Below are positions 35,913 through 44,658 of a stretch of DNA of 64,000 bases, one piece after another; position 1 is the first letter of the stretch, and each line of letters begins with the position of its first letter. The DNA comes from Myxococcales bacterium 68-20 (GTDB taxonomy: Bacteria; Myxococcota_A; Polyangia; Polyangiales; Polyangiaceae). The notes beneath the pieces are model-generated. The model ran no database searches. It was given only the letters and a program-made list of their open reading frames with translations, and was not told the DNA's origin. Location of the stretch: the NCBI GenBank assembly GCA_001899635.1, contig MKVQ01000006.1, positions 278,722 through 342,721 of the forward strand, given 5' to 3'. Both the position numbers and the translations under genes were made by a program.

Positions 35913-37322
35913 ATGCCCATTCGTCGCGCGAAGCTCGTCTGCACGTTGGGCCCCGCCTGTGACTCCGTCGACGGGCTGAAGGCCCTGATCGACGCCGGCA
36001 TGGACGTCGCTCGACTCAACTTTTCACACGGGACCCACGAGGAACACGGCGCCCGTCTCGCCCGCCTGCGCGAGGCGAGCACGGCCAAGAACAAGCCGAT
36101 CGCCGCCCTCCAGGACCTCTGCGGTCCGAAGATCCGAACCGGAACGTTCCCTGCCCCGTTCGACCTGAAGACGGGCTCGGAGGTCATGCTCGTCGAAGGC
36201 GACGGCGTGGGCGACGAGGAGACGATCTACATCCAGTACGAAGGACTGGGCGAAGACGTCCACACCGGCGACCGCGTCATGTTCGACGACGGGCGGATCG
36301 TCCTCCAGGTCCTCTCGACCGAGAAGACCAAGGTCAAGGTCAAGGTCACCCAGGGCGGCGGGATGCGCAACAGGGTCGGCGTCCACCTGCCGACGCGCAC
36401 GATGCGCATCAGCCCGCTCACGGAGAAGGACAAGACGGACCTCTCCTTCGGCCTCTCGCAGGGCGTCGACTACGTCGCGCTCTCGTTCGTGCGCCGCGCC
36501 GAGGACCTCCGGCTCGTGCGCGAGATCTGCCAGGAGTGGGGCAAGCCCACGCCGATCGTCGCGAAGATCGAGACGCCGGAGGCCGTCGAGAACCTCGAGA
36601 GCGTCATCGCCGCCTCCGACGGCGTGATGGTGGCGCGCGGAGACCTCGGCGTCGAGTTCCCGCCCGAGCGCGTTCCGGTCATCCAGCGCCAGATCCTGCT
36701 CGTCGCCCGCCGCGTCCGGCGCCCCGTCATCGTCGCGACGGAGATGCTCCAGTCGATGACGAAGAGCACGCGGCCCACGCGCGCGGAGGCGAGCGACGTC
36801 GCCAACGCCGTCTTCTCCGGCGCCGATGCGCTGATGCTGTCGGGCGAGACCGCCACCGGCGATCACCCGATGCTCGCGGCAGGCATGATGAGCGCGATCG
36901 CGCAGGAGGCGGAGACGAGCCCCTTCTTCGAGGCCCAGCCGTACGCGACACGCGCGACCAGCGTCGCGGAGGCGATCGCGCGCGGCGCGGTGAACACCGC
37001 CCGCGAGATCGGCGCCAAGTTCCTCGTCGCCTTCACCGAGAGCGGCTCGAGCGCGATGAACGTGAGCCTCGCGCGGCCTCCGGTGCCGATCATCGCGTTC
37101 TCCCCGAACCCGCAGACGCGGCGCCGGATGGCGCTCCTCTGGGGCGTCATCCCGCGCGAGCTCCCGAAGCTCACGGACACCGACGCCCTCGTCGACTGGG
37201 TGACCGGCGACCTCATGGCGAACGGCCTCGCCTCTCCCGGCGAGCGCGTCGTCATCGTCTTCGGCGCACCGCTCGGCGTGAGCGGCAGCACGAACTCGAT
37301 CCGCGTCCACGTCATCGGCTGA
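35913..37322 (+). CDS. pyk: Pyruvate kinase
   Basis: 469 residues from ATG 35913 (MPIRRAKLVCTLGPACDS); the longer open frame upstream is antisense to lysA. Motifs: ARLNFSHG (substrate/K+ region), PIVAKIETPEAVENL with the catalytic Lys, VMVARGDLGVEFPPERV (metal ligands), MLQSMTKSTRPTRAE, DALMLSGETATG. It makes pyruvate and ATP from phosphoenolpyruvate. The C-terminal domain looks complete. The 71-bp lysA-pyk gap holds the inverted repeats gtcgc-acgg-gcgac and gggctt-gcc-aagccc, possible shared control sites. Confidence 0.97.
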   Translation: MPIRRAKLVCTLGPACDSVDGLKALIDAGMDVARLNFSHGTHEEHGARLARLREASTAKNKPIAALQDLCGPKIRTGTFPAPFDLKTGSEVMLVEGDGVGDEETIYIQYEGLGEDVHTGDRVMFDDGRIVLQVLSTEKTKVKVKVTQGGGMRNRVGVHLPTRTMRISPLTEKDKTDLSFGLSQGVDYVALSFVRRAEDLRLVREICQEWGKPTPIVAKIETPEAVENLESVIAASDGVMVARGDLGVEFPPERVPVIQRQILLVARRVRRPVIVATEMLQSMTKSTRPTRAEASDVANAVFSGADALMLSGETATGDHPMLAAGMMSAIAQEAETSPFFEAQPYATRATSVAEAIARGAVNTAREIGAKFLVAFTESGSSAMNVSLARPPVPIIAFSPNPQTRRRMALLWGVIPRELPKLTDTDALVDWVTGDLMANGLASPGERVVIVFGAPLGVSGSTNSIRVHVIG

Positions 37323-37800
37323 TCGGCGCGAGAGGCGCGGGAGCACCACGGCCGCGCTCGCGGCTCCATGCTCGAGCCGCGCCCTCGCGATCGCCTGACC
37401 TGCGCGACGGTCCTCTCGCGACCGGGCGATCGGCGCCTCGTCGTCGTTCGTGACCGCGTAAACGCGGCGTGACCTCGTCGGACACGTGCGCCTCGTCATC
37501 GAGTGGGCGACAGGTCCAACGCGAGCCATAGGCCCACATCTGCGGGCCCCTGACGCGCGCCTTCACGCGCGGATGGGGGCCTGGAGTCGCCGCACGATCG
37601 GCGAAGCCCGCCGCCACGCGGGCCCCACGAGCTGTGCACGGGATGGACGTGCTCCGCGCTGCTAACACGACGACCCGCGGGTCTCGTGGACACCGCGGGT
37701 CGCCGGGGATCGACGTGCTCCGCGCTGGAAACACGACGACCCGCGGGTCTCGTGGACACCGCGGGTCGCCGGGGATCGACGTGGGCTAGTCAGTCAGCGA
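37323..37800. other. Gene-less region after pyk, with 66-bp tandem repeat
   Basis: 478 bp between convergent genes. The left 300 bp contain short inverted repeats but no gene; the right part is the tandem repeat listed next. Confidence 0.6.
37641..37783. repeat. 66-bp tandem repeat with internal palindrome
   Basis: Two units (37646-37711 and 37712-37777) differ at a few positions only, and a third begins at 37778. Each unit holds the 12-bp palindrome gacccgcgggtc and a nearby second ccgcgggtc, so each can fold. It lies 18 bp from the stop of the convergent metalloprotease gene. Could be a transcription-stop region or protein-binding array. Confidence 0.9.
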
Positions 37801-40800
37801 TCAGTCGCCAGCGCCGCCGCCGAGCGGGCCGCCACCGAGGAGATTGCCGACCTGGCGCATCCCATCGAGGAGGCCGATGTAGCGGCGGAGCTTCTGCACC
37901 GCTTCCGCCTGCGGCTTGCCCAAGACGACCTTCACCACCGGCTCGCCGTCGACGAGGGTGACGGTGCGCTCGCCCGTGGCCGCGTCCGGCGCCGACACGC
38001 CGGAGTACGCATCGACGAGCAGGTCGTTCGCACGCTGGAGCATGCGCGAAGCGATGCCCTTCTCGACCGCCCGACCGCCGATCGTCTCGGTGCCGTAGCG
38101 AACCGCCTGGTAGCGGTAGCCGGTGATGGGATCGCGGAACGTGACCATGCGATCCGCGGGGATGACGGGCGAGTTGTCGCCTTCGTAACGGATACGCATC
38201 TTCTGCGCGAGCACCATGTCGGTGCTGAAGCGCGAGAAGAGCATCGCGTAGATGCCGGCGCCGAGCTCGTTCGCGTAGCCGATGTTCGGGAAGAGGATTC
38301 CCTTGTGATCGGCCGGGCGCTTGAGGTCGGACGGATTCTTGTCGACGAGGCTGAAGACGGTGTGCGAGACGCCGTCGGCGTTCATCGAGGGAGCGATCGT
38401 CTCCCAGTCCTCCGAGAGGAGGCCACCGAGGAGGCGGTCGATCGCGTGCGGGGTGTCGGTGCGGAAGCTGATGTACGGGTCACGTCCATCGAGCGCGTTG
38501 TCGCGCGACACCGTCGAGAGCGTCGGGCGGGAGTCGACGAGCTCGCGGAGAGCGAGGACCTTCTCCTCGTCGAAGCCGGTGTGGATCGGGTAGTGGAAGT
38601 AGTCCCAGCTACCGCCGCGTCCGTTGTCGAAGTCGACCTGGACGAAGCGACCGTCCACGATCCCGAGCGTACCGATGGCGGCGAGCTTGTCGTCCTGCGT
38701 CCTCAGGTCGAAGACCGGCAGGGCCCCGGCGCGGCTCGGCGTACGGAGCGACGAGTTTGCGTACTCGCCCGGCTCAGGCGTCAGGATGACGCGGTGGAGG
38801 AAGTCGAACATCGCCTTCGCGGCGTAGACCGCCGGGCGCTCGCCGTCGTCGTCCCTGAGACCAGCTTCATCCGAACGCCCGATGTCGGTCGTCGTGGTCC
38901 AGTGGTAGCCGCGGATGCGGGCGAACGTCGAGTTGGCGACGCCGTACGGGGTCGACCACCAAGCGAACTCCCTGTTCTGGCGGCGGAAGTAGGACCAGGG
39001 GTACTGGTTCTCGAACCGATTGATCACGTTCTGCGTGATCTCGTAGATGTCCGCGCCGGAGTCGAAGGGCTTGGCGTGGATGTAGCCACCCGCGCTGTAG
39101 TCCTCACCGTAGCGGTACTGCCAGCGGACGAGCGGCTTGTTGTTCTCGTCGACGCCGCGCCAGCGAACACCGTTGATGCCGATCGGCGTGTTCTGGCCGC
39201 CGAGCTTGAACGAGATCTCGTCGGACTTCATGTCCTCGTAGGCGAGGTGGTTCTTCGGCGACTGCGAGCAGACCTTGCCGTGGACGATACGCCACTGCGC
39301 GGTCTCCTTCTCCTCTTCCGTCGCCGGGCGGCAGTCGCGCTTCGGATCGAAGACCTTCGCCTTGCCCGCGACCTTCGTGTAGTGCATGCCGTAACCCTTC
39401 TGCGGGTCGAGCACGAGCGTGCTCGGGATGCCCTGCGAGAGCATCGTCACGGCGAAGAACTGCTGCTCGTCCGGCTTGACCTGGCTCGAGTCGAACGTCT
39501 CGAGCGAGCGACCGTAGAGGGTCTTCATCGCGTGGAGGTCGTACGTACCGGCGCCGACGGTCTCACCGCCGCGCTCGATCTGGTACTCCATCGTCGTCGT
39601 GTTCGCGAAGTACTCGATGCCGGGGCGCGGCTCCTTCGGATCGCGGCCAGCCTCGTCGTCCGTCATCGGATCGAGGTAGCGCGGGCCCATGCAGTTGCCC
39701 TCGTTCGAGCCATCGCACGTCGCGGTCGACTGCCCCTCGTTCGTGCGGAGCTGCCAGTACTGCGGCGGGTAGTTGAGCGAGTCCCAGGAGCTCGCGAAGT
39801 TGTGGCGAAGACCGAGCGAGTGGCCGATCTCGTGGAACGCGATGCCCTTCGTCGACTCGCGGAGGAGGTCCTTGTAGATCTTCACGCCGCGCTCCTTCGG
39901 ATCGAGCGACCCGTAGAGCTTCTTGAAGTACGGCGCGAGGGTGGGCAGGTAGATCGAGCCCGCCGCCGAGGTGTTGATCGAGTCGTGGAAGCAGACGCCC
40001 TTGCTGCCGAGGTACGCCTGGTACTGCGAGAACATCTCCTGGATCCGGCTCGGGTCCTTCGCTGCCATCGTGCTGATGGCCTCGTAGACCGCCGTGCTCT
40101 TGTTCTGCGACTCGGCGACGAGGCGATTGAGGCTCTTGTTCGAGACCTCACGCATCTCCGGCATGCCGTCGAGCTTGCCGAGGAGCGCCGCGAAGCGCGC
40201 GTTGCTCGCGCCCATGAGGGGGCCCTGGGGCGAGCTCCAGTGAGCCTTGAGCGCAGCCCGGAGCTGGCGCTCCGGCCTCGACATCGCGGCGAGCGCGGCG
40301 GGCGACTCACCGATGGCCGCCTGGATGCTGGCGAGATCGATGTTCTTGACCGCAGCCTCGAGCTCAGCCTTCGACGCCGGCTTCGCCATCGCGTCCATGA
40401 CGGTGCCGTTCTTGACACGGTCGGCGTAGCGCGTGGCCTGCACGCCGTCGATGAGCTCCTCCATCTTGAGGTCGCCCAGCGCGAGCGCGATGATGTCGCG
40501 CTGCTGCGCGGCGGCGTACGAAGCCGAACGCATCATCGTGGTGGCGGTGACGCCGAGCATCTCGCCCGTGAGCGGATCGCCGCCGATGCTGGCGACGCCG
40601 CCGTACGGAGCGCGCGACGAGTACGCCCAGTAGATCGCGTAGTTCTTACGAAGGTCGCCGAGGCGGATGACCTCGCCCGGCTTGCCGCACATCGGCTGGT
40701 CGTACGCGCGGACCGGATTGTGGCAGGTCGTGACGAGGGGAAGCCCCTTGTCGACCGCCAGCTCGATCGGCGTGTCGATGCCCCAGCCGCCGAACTTCAC

Positions 40801-42225
40801 CATCTGCTTGGACGCGGGACCGGTGCCCTCGAAGTACTCGGCGTGGCACTCGTCGCGGTTGCCGTCGCGCGTGCGGCGGCACTCCACCTCACGACGCGTC
40901 GCAACGGCGACCTTGAAGAGCTGGTTCCAGGTCTCGGTGAGCTCCTCGTAGGCGCCCGTCCGAATGACGGTCTTGCCGTCGGCGCTCACCTCGTCGGTGA
41001 GGTCCTGGGGCGCGTCGACGTTGAGCCAGTAGCCGATCGGCTTCACCGTGCGGTCGCGCACCGGGATCGTGCACTTGCCGATGTGAACGTCGCACTGCGA
41101 GCCGGAGTGCCCGCCGTACTTCGTGATGTCGGCCGAGCACTCGTCAGCCGTGCCGTCCTTGTCGCCGTCGACGTTGCTCGAACACTTCACATCCTGGTGG
41201 CTCTTCTCCCAGATGTTGTGGATCGAATAGAACGTCTTCGTGTTCTGGTCGGTGAAGCCGTACTGCGGATCCCACGCGGTGATCGGCGGGCCACCGTACT
41301 CGCGGTTGAACGAGTTACCGGCGTTGCCCCAGTTGCCGACGACGTCACGCGGAGCCATCGACTCCTCGAACGGCTCGAAGTCCTCGGCCCCCGTGAGCTT
41401 CACGAACGAGTGACGCATCGTCACTTCGGTCGGCGTGCAGTCGAACGAGGTGGTGCCGTTGAAGAAGCCGACGATGACGCACTCCGGAACCCCGAAGCTG
41501 GGAATGATCTCCGGCGTGATCGTGTACTTGTTCGTGATGTCGAAGTAGCCGTTCGAGATCTCGAAGTGCGGGCGGTCCTCGCTGTCGGACTCGTTGCTCG
41601 CGTTGTACTCGATCGCGTTCGCCGTCGCGCCCGCGCCGAACACCCAGCTGGTGTCACCGCTCGTGCTCTGCGCCCGGTTCTGCGACCAGTCGACGCGCAT
41701 GTACTCGCGCTGCTGCCACGGGCGATCGCTCTGGTTCTCTTCGACCGTGTTCTGCTCTTCGCCGGTCGCAGGGTTGTAGCCGCGGCGGATATCGAAGTGG
41801 CTGAGGATCGGGTACGCCGCGATGATCGTTCCGGTCGGCTTGGTCGGGAACTCCCACTTGCCGGGCGAGACCTCGACACGCGGCAGACCGCGGTTGTCCG
41901 CTCCCGGGCTCTCCTGGTACGAGCGGCGCGCGAAGAGGAACCTCTCGGTGACCTCCCAGCGGACACGCTCGACGGCCGACGCTCCGCCGATGGTGCCGGA
42001 GAAGTTGTCCGTGTTCGCGGCGCTGTCGATGTTGAACGACTTCGTCCGGAACTCGGGGTCGTCCTTGTGGTCCTCGAAATCCGCTCCGAGGAAGAATGCC
42101 TTCGGGACCGCCCCCGACTGCACTCGGTTGATGGGGTCACGCTCTTCAGCGCAGCCCACGGAGTTACCCAGGACGCCCATTATGAGGGCTCCAAAAGCCC
42201 CCCTAGTCAGCCACTTCGATCGCAT
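37801..42225 (-). CDS. Very large zinc metalloprotease-like lipoprotein (metzincin motif)
   Basis: 1474 residues from ATG 42225, giving a lipoprotein signal (MRSKWLTRGAFGALIMGVLG..SVGC). The zinc site HEIGHSLGLRH (798-808) fits HExxHxxGxxH, and a Met-turn candidate lies about 60 residues on (NTTTMEYQ). The N-terminal ~700 residues are a large beta-rich region without recognised domain; Cys-rich DxDxDGxxDEC-like text (VDGDKDGTADEC) in it may bind calcium. It is probably an exported protease on the cell surface or outer membrane. A TTG start at 42276 is possible but would lengthen the signal. All catalytic residues seem present. Confidence 0.85.
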   Translation of the reverse strand: MRSKWLTRGAFGALIMGVLGNSVGCAEERDPINRVQSGAVPKAFFLGADFEDHKDDPEFRTKSFNIDSAANTDNFSGTIGGASAVERVRWEVTERFLFARRSYQESPGADNRGLPRVEVSPGKWEFPTKPTGTIIAAYPILSHFDIRRGYNPATGEEQNTVEENQSDRPWQQREYMRVDWSQNRAQSTSGDTSWVFGAGATANAIEYNASNESDSEDRPHFEISNGYFDITNKYTITPEIIPSFGVPECVIVGFFNGTTSFDCTPTEVTMRHSFVKLTGAEDFEPFEESMAPRDVVGNWGNAGNSFNREYGGPPITAWDPQYGFTDQNTKTFYSIHNIWEKSHQDVKCSSNVDGDKDGTADECSADITKYGGHSGSQCDVHIGKCTIPVRDRTVKPIGYWLNVDAPQDLTDEVSADGKTVIRTGAYEELTETWNQLFKVAVATRREVECRRTRDGNRDECHAEYFEGTGPASKQMVKFGGWGIDTPIELAVDKGLPLVTTCHNPVRAYDQPMCGKPGEVIRLGDLRKNYAIYWAYSSRAPYGGVASIGGDPLTGEMLGVTATTMMRSASYAAAQQRDIIALALGDLKMEELIDGVQATRYADRVKNGTVMDAMAKPASKAELEAAVKNIDLASIQAAIGESPAALAAMSRPERQLRAALKAHWSSPQGPLMGASNARFAALLGKLDGMPEMREVSNKSLNRLVAESQNKSTAVYEAISTMAAKDPSRIQEMFSQYQAYLGSKGVCFHDSINTSAAGSIYLPTLAPYFKKLYGSLDPKERGVKIYKDLLRESTKGIAFHEIGHSLGLRHNFASSWDSLNYPPQYWQLRTNEGQSTATCDGSNEGNCMGPRYLDPMTDDEAGRDPKEPRPGIEYFANTTTMEYQIERGGETVGAGTYDLHAMKTLYGRSLETFDSSQVKPDEQQFFAVTMLSQGIPSTLVLDPQKGYGMHYTKVAGKAKVFDPKRDCRPATEEEKETAQWRIVHGKVCSQSPKNHLAYEDMKSDEISFKLGGQNTPIGINGVRWRGVDENNKPLVRWQYRYGEDYSAGGYIHAKPFDSGADIYEITQNVINRFENQYPWSYFRRQNREFAWWSTPYGVANSTFARIRGYHWTTTTDIGRSDEAGLRDDDGERPAVYAAKAMFDFLHRVILTPEPGEYANSSLRTPSRAGALPVFDLRTQDDKLAAIGTLGIVDGRFVQVDFDNGRGGSWDYFHYPIHTGFDEEKVLALRELVDSRPTLSTVSRDNALDGRDPYISFRTDTPHAIDRLLGGLLSEDWETIAPSMNADGVSHTVFSLVDKNPSDLKRPADHKGILFPNIGYANELGAGIYAMLFSRFSTDMVLAQKMRIRYEGDNSPVIPADRMVTFRDPITGYRYQAVRYGTETIGGRAVEKGIASRMLQRANDLLVDAYSGVSAPDAATGERTVTLVDGEPVVKVVLGKPQAEAVQKLRRYIGLLDGMRQVGNLLGGGPLGGGAGD

Positions 42226-42524
42226 GGCGCGCAGCTTAGGCAAAAAGCGAGCCCAACAGAATGGCGTATTCCACAACGACTTACGTATTTCTTGCCCACG
42301 CTCCGTTAGCTATCCGACACCCCTCCCGAGCGCCGAAGCGTGCGCCGACTGACGTCCGGGGTGTGAAGTTCCGGGGGAATTTGCGGCTCCTGCCGCACCG
42401 GTCACCTGGTGTGTCGCCCCACCAGCCCTCGAGAGACCCGAAATGGGGGAACTTTCCCCCAAAACTGTACACACACGAAGGGCCCCGTCTCACTGCCGGG
42501 GGCGATGTCACCAACGGGCCCCCT
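42226..42524. other. Intergenic region between metalloprotease and histidine kinase genes
   Basis: 299 bp, AT-richer than its surroundings near 42240-42310. It should hold the metalloprotease promoter. A hairpin at 42445-42460 and a longer imperfect one around 42478-42527 (gaagggccc... / ...gggccccctt) lie just past the histidine kinase stop. Confidence 0.5.
42445..42460 (-). terminator. Candidate terminator of the histidine kinase gene
   Basis: ggggga-ACTT-tccccc, read on the minus strand as a 6-bp GC stem followed by attt. It lies 65 bp past the stop at 42525. The short T-run makes this tentative. Confidence 0.35.
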
Positions 42525-43943
42525 TCAGAAAGAGCCAGGTCTCGACGGGCGCCGGCGCTGCCTGCTTGGCAGGCTGATCGCCACCTCGGTCCCGCGCCCG
42601 ACCTCGCTTCGGATCTCCACCTTGCCGCCGATCGCGCTGACCAGCCCGTAGACCGCGGACAACCCAAGGCCGCTCCTGCCCGGCATCGGCGCGAGGATGC
42701 GACCGCCGCCGAACGTCGTGTCCGCGTTCTCTCGCGCATAGAAAGGGTCGAACACCTTGGCGAGACGCGCGGGGGGAATCCCCTGCCCTTCGTCGGCGAC
42801 CGAGAGTACGACGCGCTCGCCATCACGACGCACCGAAGCGTGGATGGTGCCGCCCTTCGGCATCGACTCCACCGCGTTGCGAGCGACCTGGAAGAGCGCC
42901 TCCGCGAGGCCAGCGACGTGCGTGTCGATCTGCGAAAGGTCCTCCTCGTAGCTCCGGTCGATCATCACCCCCGAGCGGGCGCGGCCGATCGCGCTCTCGA
43001 GGGCGAAATCGAGCATCGCGCACAGGTCCGCCGGCTCGAGCACGCCCTCCTCCGCCAGGGCGAAGCGCTTCAGGCGATCGATCGTCCCGCGGATGCGCAC
43101 GAGCCCACGCTGCGCGCGCTCGGCGGCTTTCGCAGCCGAGGCCGGATCGCTCTCCGCGACACGCACGATCTGCTCGGTCGACGCTAGACTGACCGCGAGC
43201 GCGTTGTTCAGCTCGTGCGCCATGCCGCCGACGAGCACGCGGAGGGCCTCGAGCTTCTCGACGACGACCAGCTGATCCTGCACCCGCCGGATCCGCACGG
43301 CCGCGGCGGCGAGGCGCTCGACACGACGAAATGCGCGAAGCGCACGACGACGGCGAGCTCGCGCGATCGCGAAGCCCCCTCCGCCGAGGAGCGCGAACAG
43401 GACGAAGGCCGACGGCGGCGCGTCCCCACCAGTTGCGAGACCGACAGCGACGGCGCCGATCGCAGCGAGCACCGGCGCATGCCATGGCAAGAGCGGCACG
43501 GCGATGACGACCGCGGTGAGCGCCATCGGAACCGACAGGGCGTAGGCGCTCCTCAGGCCGCCGGTCTCGGCGGTGACGACCGCCCAGCCCACGAGAAGAA
43601 CGCAGATGCCGCTGAAGGCGAGCGTCATCAGCGCGACGTAGCTCCTCCGCGCAAGCGTGCAGCCGAGCGCAAGGCCTGCGAGTAGAGTCGCCGTCAGGCC
43701 CTGCGCGAGCGTGACGGCGCGAGGCACCGCGGGGCTCTGGAACAGATCGAAGACCGCGGCGGTCCCCGTCGCCACGGCGACCATCGCGAGCGTTGGAAGG
43801 AGTCGCGCGACGACGCGCCGGCGTTGCTCACGCAGGAAACGGCTTCGCGGCGTCCCCCGAAGAGCCGCGCCCGCGATGACCCGGTCCGCGCGCGCGCGCA
43901 GGTCCTTCGCCGCGGGGAGCGACATCATCGTCGGATCGGCCAC
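42525..43943 (-). CDS. Polytopic membrane histidine kinase
   Basis: 472 residues. About five to six hydrophobic spans occupy residues 45-195, followed by a short helical linker and a HisKA-like box GGMAHELNNALAV (His near 245), then an HATPase domain with QVARNAVESM (N-box), ADEGQGIPP (G1) and GRSGLGLSAVYG (G2). The HELNN form is that of the NtrB/HisKA subgroup. No extracytoplasmic sensor domain is present, so it probably senses within the membrane. No response regulator gene is adjacent. ATG 43943 was taken; MMSLPAAKD a few codons later is also possible. Confidence 0.92.
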   Translation of the reverse strand: MADPTMMSLPAAKDLRARADRVIAGAALRGTPRSRFLREQRRRVVARLLPTLAMVAVATGTAAVFDLFQSPAVPRAVTLAQGLTATLLAGLALGCTLARRSYVALMTLAFSGICVLLVGWAVVTAETGGLRSAYALSVPMALTAVVIAVPLLPWHAPVLAAIGAVAVGLATGGDAPPSAFVLFALLGGGGFAIARARRRRALRAFRRVERLAAAAVRIRRVQDQLVVVEKLEALRVLVGGMAHELNNALAVSLASTEQIVRVAESDPASAAKAAERAQRGLVRIRGTIDRLKRFALAEEGVLEPADLCAMLDFALESAIGRARSGVMIDRSYEEDLSQIDTHVAGLAEALFQVARNAVESMPKGGTIHASVRRDGERVVLSVADEGQGIPPARLAKVFDPFYARENADTTFGGGRILAPMPGRSGLGLSAVYGLVSAIGGKVEIRSEVGRGTEVAISLPSRQRRRPSRPGSF

Positions 43944-44004
43944 CGTGCTTCACATGCTACCAGCGAAGGCTGCTCGATGGACTTCCGCCGCGATGTTCGC
44001 TCCT

Positions 44005-44047
44005 GCGAACGTCTGGAGCGTCAGACGTTCGCTCGAACGAACGTCTG
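44005..44047 (-). promoter_or_regulatory. Three-arm inverted repeat (mutually exclusive hairpins)
   Basis: gcgaacgtctg (44005-44015), its reverse complement cagacgttcgc (44022-44032) and a second cgaacgtctg (44038-44047). The middle arm can pair perfectly with either neighbour (11 or 10 bp, 6-nt loops). It sits just past the stop of the DUF4272-like gene and about 60 bp upstream of the histidine kinase start, so it could end one message, or act as an alternative-fold switch in the leader of the other. Confidence 0.7.
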
Positions 44048-44052
44048 GGGCC

Positions 44053-44619
44053 TCAATCGGCCGTGTCGAACGCCATCTCGCGATCGAGGATCCACTCGAG
44101 GTGGTGGGCGCCGACGCCGGCGACGATCTTCTCGGGTTCGCTCGGCTCGCGCGCCATACCGCGGGTGCGTCCGTAGGCGGAGAGCGCTTCACGGAGCTCG
44201 GCTTCGGGACGAAGGCTCGCGCTCGCGACGGTCTCGTTCGCACGCGCGATCGAGCCGGTGCCGAGGAGCCCGTGGTCGCCGACGATCGACGCCATCTCTT
44301 CGACTGCGGCGAAGGAGGGCCGCGGTCCTTCGAGGCGGCCGAGCGCCCAGAGCAGCACGAGCGCGCCCGACGCGCGGCCGTGGAGATCGTCGAGGTCGTC
44401 CTCGGAGAGCTCTCCCACCGGACGCTCGAGCAACGCACGCTCGTCCGCGAGGATCACCGGCTCGAGCCCGAGGTCGCCGAGGCGAGCGAGCCACTTGCGG
44501 CGGACCTCGTCACGGACCGCCGCCGGATCCTCGGTATCGGTCTCGAGCCCCAGCCGCTGGAGGAGCAGCTCGAGACAGAGACACCGCCGCGCCACGTCGA
44601 TCGCGTCCTTCGATTCCAT
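44053..44619 (-). CDS. DUF4272-like protein of unknown function
   Basis: 188 residues, all helical, no signal peptide or membrane span. The middle part (DDLHGRASGALVLLWALGRL) and the N-terminal RRCLCLELLLQRLGLE match the feel of the DUF4272 family (RR...L LLWALG), whose function is unknown. Assigned from memory of the family pattern; a profile search would settle it. Alone on its strand between the histidine kinase and the PEGA/TPR gene. Confidence 0.7.
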   Translation of the reverse strand: MESKDAIDVARRCLCLELLLQRLGLETDTEDPAAVRDEVRRKWLARLGDLGLEPVILADERALLERPVGELSEDDLDDLHGRASGALVLLWALGRLEGPRPSFAAVEEMASIVGDHGLLGTGSIARANETVASASLRPEAELREALSAYGRTRGMAREPSEPEKIVAGVGAHHLEWILDREMAFDTAD

Positions 44620-44658
44620 CGCGCCGTCAGTAGCGCAGGTCTGCCTCCCGCGGCAACG

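Noticed and set aside
37641..37783. CRISPR array
   Set aside because: Units are contiguous 66-bp copies without unique spacers, and no cas genes are present.
38305..42309. 1334-codon open frame antisense to the metalloprotease gene
   Set aside because: Arg/Leu/Val/Asp-rich, no domains, exactly opposite a gene with signal peptide and zinc motif; a high-GC shadow.
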